A stretch of 25,163 nucleotides of DNA from CAYZJB01 sp964478735. GTDB lineage: Bacteria; CLD3; SB21. The notes beneath the pieces were generated by a model, which saw only the letters and a list, made by a program, of their open reading frames with translations, was not told where the DNA came from and ran no database searches. A program made the position numbers and the translations under genes. Shown here in pieces: positions 24,435 to 25,163 of the stretch (position 1 is the first letter of the stretch; the number at the start of each line of letters is the position of its first letter). Where the stretch lies: NCBI GenBank assembly GCA_964478735.1, contig CAYZJB010000052.1, positions 1 through 25,163 on the forward strand. The letters are read 5' to 3'.

Positions 24435-24926
24435 ATGTCCGTCAAAGACTTCGAAACCTATCACGGTGTCGTTCTCACGAAGCTCGTACGAAGCGACCAT
24501 CTCGTATCCCTACGCATGATCGAAACGAACAAGGACGAGGCGTGGTGCGCGTACACGATCAACGACGCGGCCATTTTGTATATCAAGTACCGCAGTAAAG
24601 GCCGGAAAACGAAACGTCAGCGAGGCATCAGCTGGGTTTTCACATTTCCGGAGGACGAGTTACATAACATCGACCGCCTGGGCAACGGCAAGCCGCTGTA
24701 TCTTGCATTGGTTTGTGCCCACAAGGAACCCATGTGTATTTGCCTGCTCTATCCGGATGAAATCCGCAAATGCATGGACATCAAGACAGGAGGCTCAGAA
24801 AATATTACCGTACTGTATCAAAAGAATAAAAGCCTGCGCGCGTACGGCCCGCAAAATTCAGATGAGGAACAGAAACTGGTGATCCCGCAAAACCGGCTCG
24901 ACGTATGGCGCGTCCCGGGGAGCTAA
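24435..24926 (+). CDS. Uncharacterised 163-residue protein next to cas6
   Basis: I do not recognise this family. The coding call rests on a strong AGGAGG before the ATG at 24435, a full-length open frame and good third-position codon use. The protein is mixed alpha/beta with alternating strands (GVVLTKLV, AAILYIKYR, GISWVFTFP, PLYLALVCA, ITVLYQK), a very basic patch at 52-63 (YRSKGRKTKRQR) and five cysteines, three of them in the segment 94-103 (C94, C101, C103), a possible metal site. There is no signal peptide or membrane helix. The basic patch would suit nucleic-acid binding. It is 140 nt downstream of cas6 on the same strand and bounded on both sides by palindromes. A role with Cas6 is possible but not shown. 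Confidence 0.75.
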   Translation: MSVKDFETYHGVVLTKLVRSDHLVSLRMIETNKDEAWCAYTINDAAILYIKYRSKGRKTKRQRGISWVFTFPEDELHNIDRLGNGKPLYLALVCAHKEPMCICLLYPDEIRKCMDIKTGGSENITVLYQKNKSLRAYGPQNSDEEQKLVIPQNRLDVWRVPGS

Positions 24927-24928
24927 TA

Positions 24929-24949
24929 GGGCGGGTTGTCAACCCGCCC
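24929..24949. repeat. GC-rich palindrome after the unknown gene
   Basis: GGGCGGGTTG and CAACCCGCCC, perfect 10-bp arms around a single T, 2 nt after the stop codon. No U-tract follows, so it is not a classic terminator. Confidence 0.7.
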
Positions 24950-24957
24950 ACCATGTA

Positions 24958-24977
24958 AGGCGAACTTTGGTTCGCCT
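24958..24977. repeat. Second copy of the GGCGAAC palindrome
   Basis: AGGCGAAC, a TTTG loop and GTTCGCCT. It differs by one base from the copy at the cas6 stop (24294-24313). Confidence 0.75.
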
Positions 24978-25012
24978 GTGTAGGAAGACGAACCATAGGA
25001 CGAAGCAAGTAC

Positions 25013-25105
25013 ATGCCGCGACGCACACCGGCTCAAAAGACCGTTCACATGCGCAAATGGCGGAAAGCAATGAACAATGATCAATGGGCAGTGACCCATC
25101 GTTGA
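25013..25105 (+). CDS. Doubtful 30-residue basic ORF
   Basis: ATG at 25013 opens a short, very basic frame (MPRRTPAQKTVHMRKWRKAM and ten more residues) that ends inside a hairpin. There is no convincing ribosome-binding site. It may be a remnant or chance. Confidence 0.15.
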   Translation: MPRRTPAQKTVHMRKWRKAMNNDQWAVTHR

Positions 25106-25110
25106 TCATT
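25076..25110. repeat. Hairpin near the right edge
   Basis: AATGATCAA and TTGATCATT form 9-bp arms, with an inner TGGG/CCCA pair. No T-run follows. Confidence 0.55.
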
Positions 25111-25163
25111 ACAAACGTTTATCAGTGGAAAGAACCAGGGAAGAGGGTGAGGTTTTGGAATAG

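Noticed and set aside
24929..24949. Intrinsic terminator after the unknown gene
   Set aside because: The stem is strong but no T-run follows on either strand, and similar palindromes occur nearby, so a repeat element is the better reading.
23162..25163. CRISPR array next to cas6
   Set aside because: I looked for evenly spaced direct repeats of 24-40 bp. Only palindromes of 20-21 bp with irregular spacing and differing sequence are present.

Overview
The window is a chromosomal stretch of a Gram-negative bacterium with moderately high GC (mid-50s by eye). A secretin and PilO/PilP-type proteins imply an outer membrane. A serine peptidase of family S37, a membrane-anchored LuxR-type regulator and a DUF4199 protein point to the Bacteroidota/FCB side of the tree. 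The NtrC-type activator, the PilMNOPQ proteins and TTGACA-type promoters do not look like a typical gut Bacteroides. I would place it in an uncultured FCB-type lineage, with low certainty below that.

Left part (1-5.6 kb, minus strand): DNA topoisomerase I (topA), preceded by a secreted 960-residue protein that joins an M1 zinc aminopeptidase to an S37-type serine peptidase. From 5.8 to 8.4 kb are small genes: a frameshifted receiver-like gene, a doubtful 36-codon ORF, a zinc-ribbon membrane protein, a membrane LuxR regulator, a VOC-fold protein and a DUF4199 membrane protein.

Central part (8.5-19.7 kb, minus strand): a compact type IV pilus cluster. In order of transcription it holds a PilX-like minor pilin, a GAF-GGDEF diguanylate cyclase, an ExeA/MshM-type ATPase, a fused PilM-PilN protein, PilO, PilP, a PilQ/MshL-type secretin, PilT, a sigma-54 activator and a receiver-histidine kinase. 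Eight genes from pilX to pilT touch, overlap or lie within about 10 nt, so they should form one operon. A candidate sigma-54 promoter lies before pilX, with a dyad about 108 bp upstream of the inferred start, a normal enhancer position. The two-component genes at the end of the cluster may therefore control it. Major pilin, PilB and PilC are not here.

Right part (19.9-25.1 kb, plus strand): a decayed gene that still has a good promoter and ribosome-binding site, a YdeI/OmpD-associated protein, a PAS-PAS-kinase-receiver hybrid, then a Cas6 CRISPR RNA endonuclease and an unrecognised 163-residue protein. The last two sit among perfect, tight-loop palindromes. No CRISPR array or other cas gene is visible; the locus may continue past the right edge. 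No tRNA or rRNA genes were recognised.
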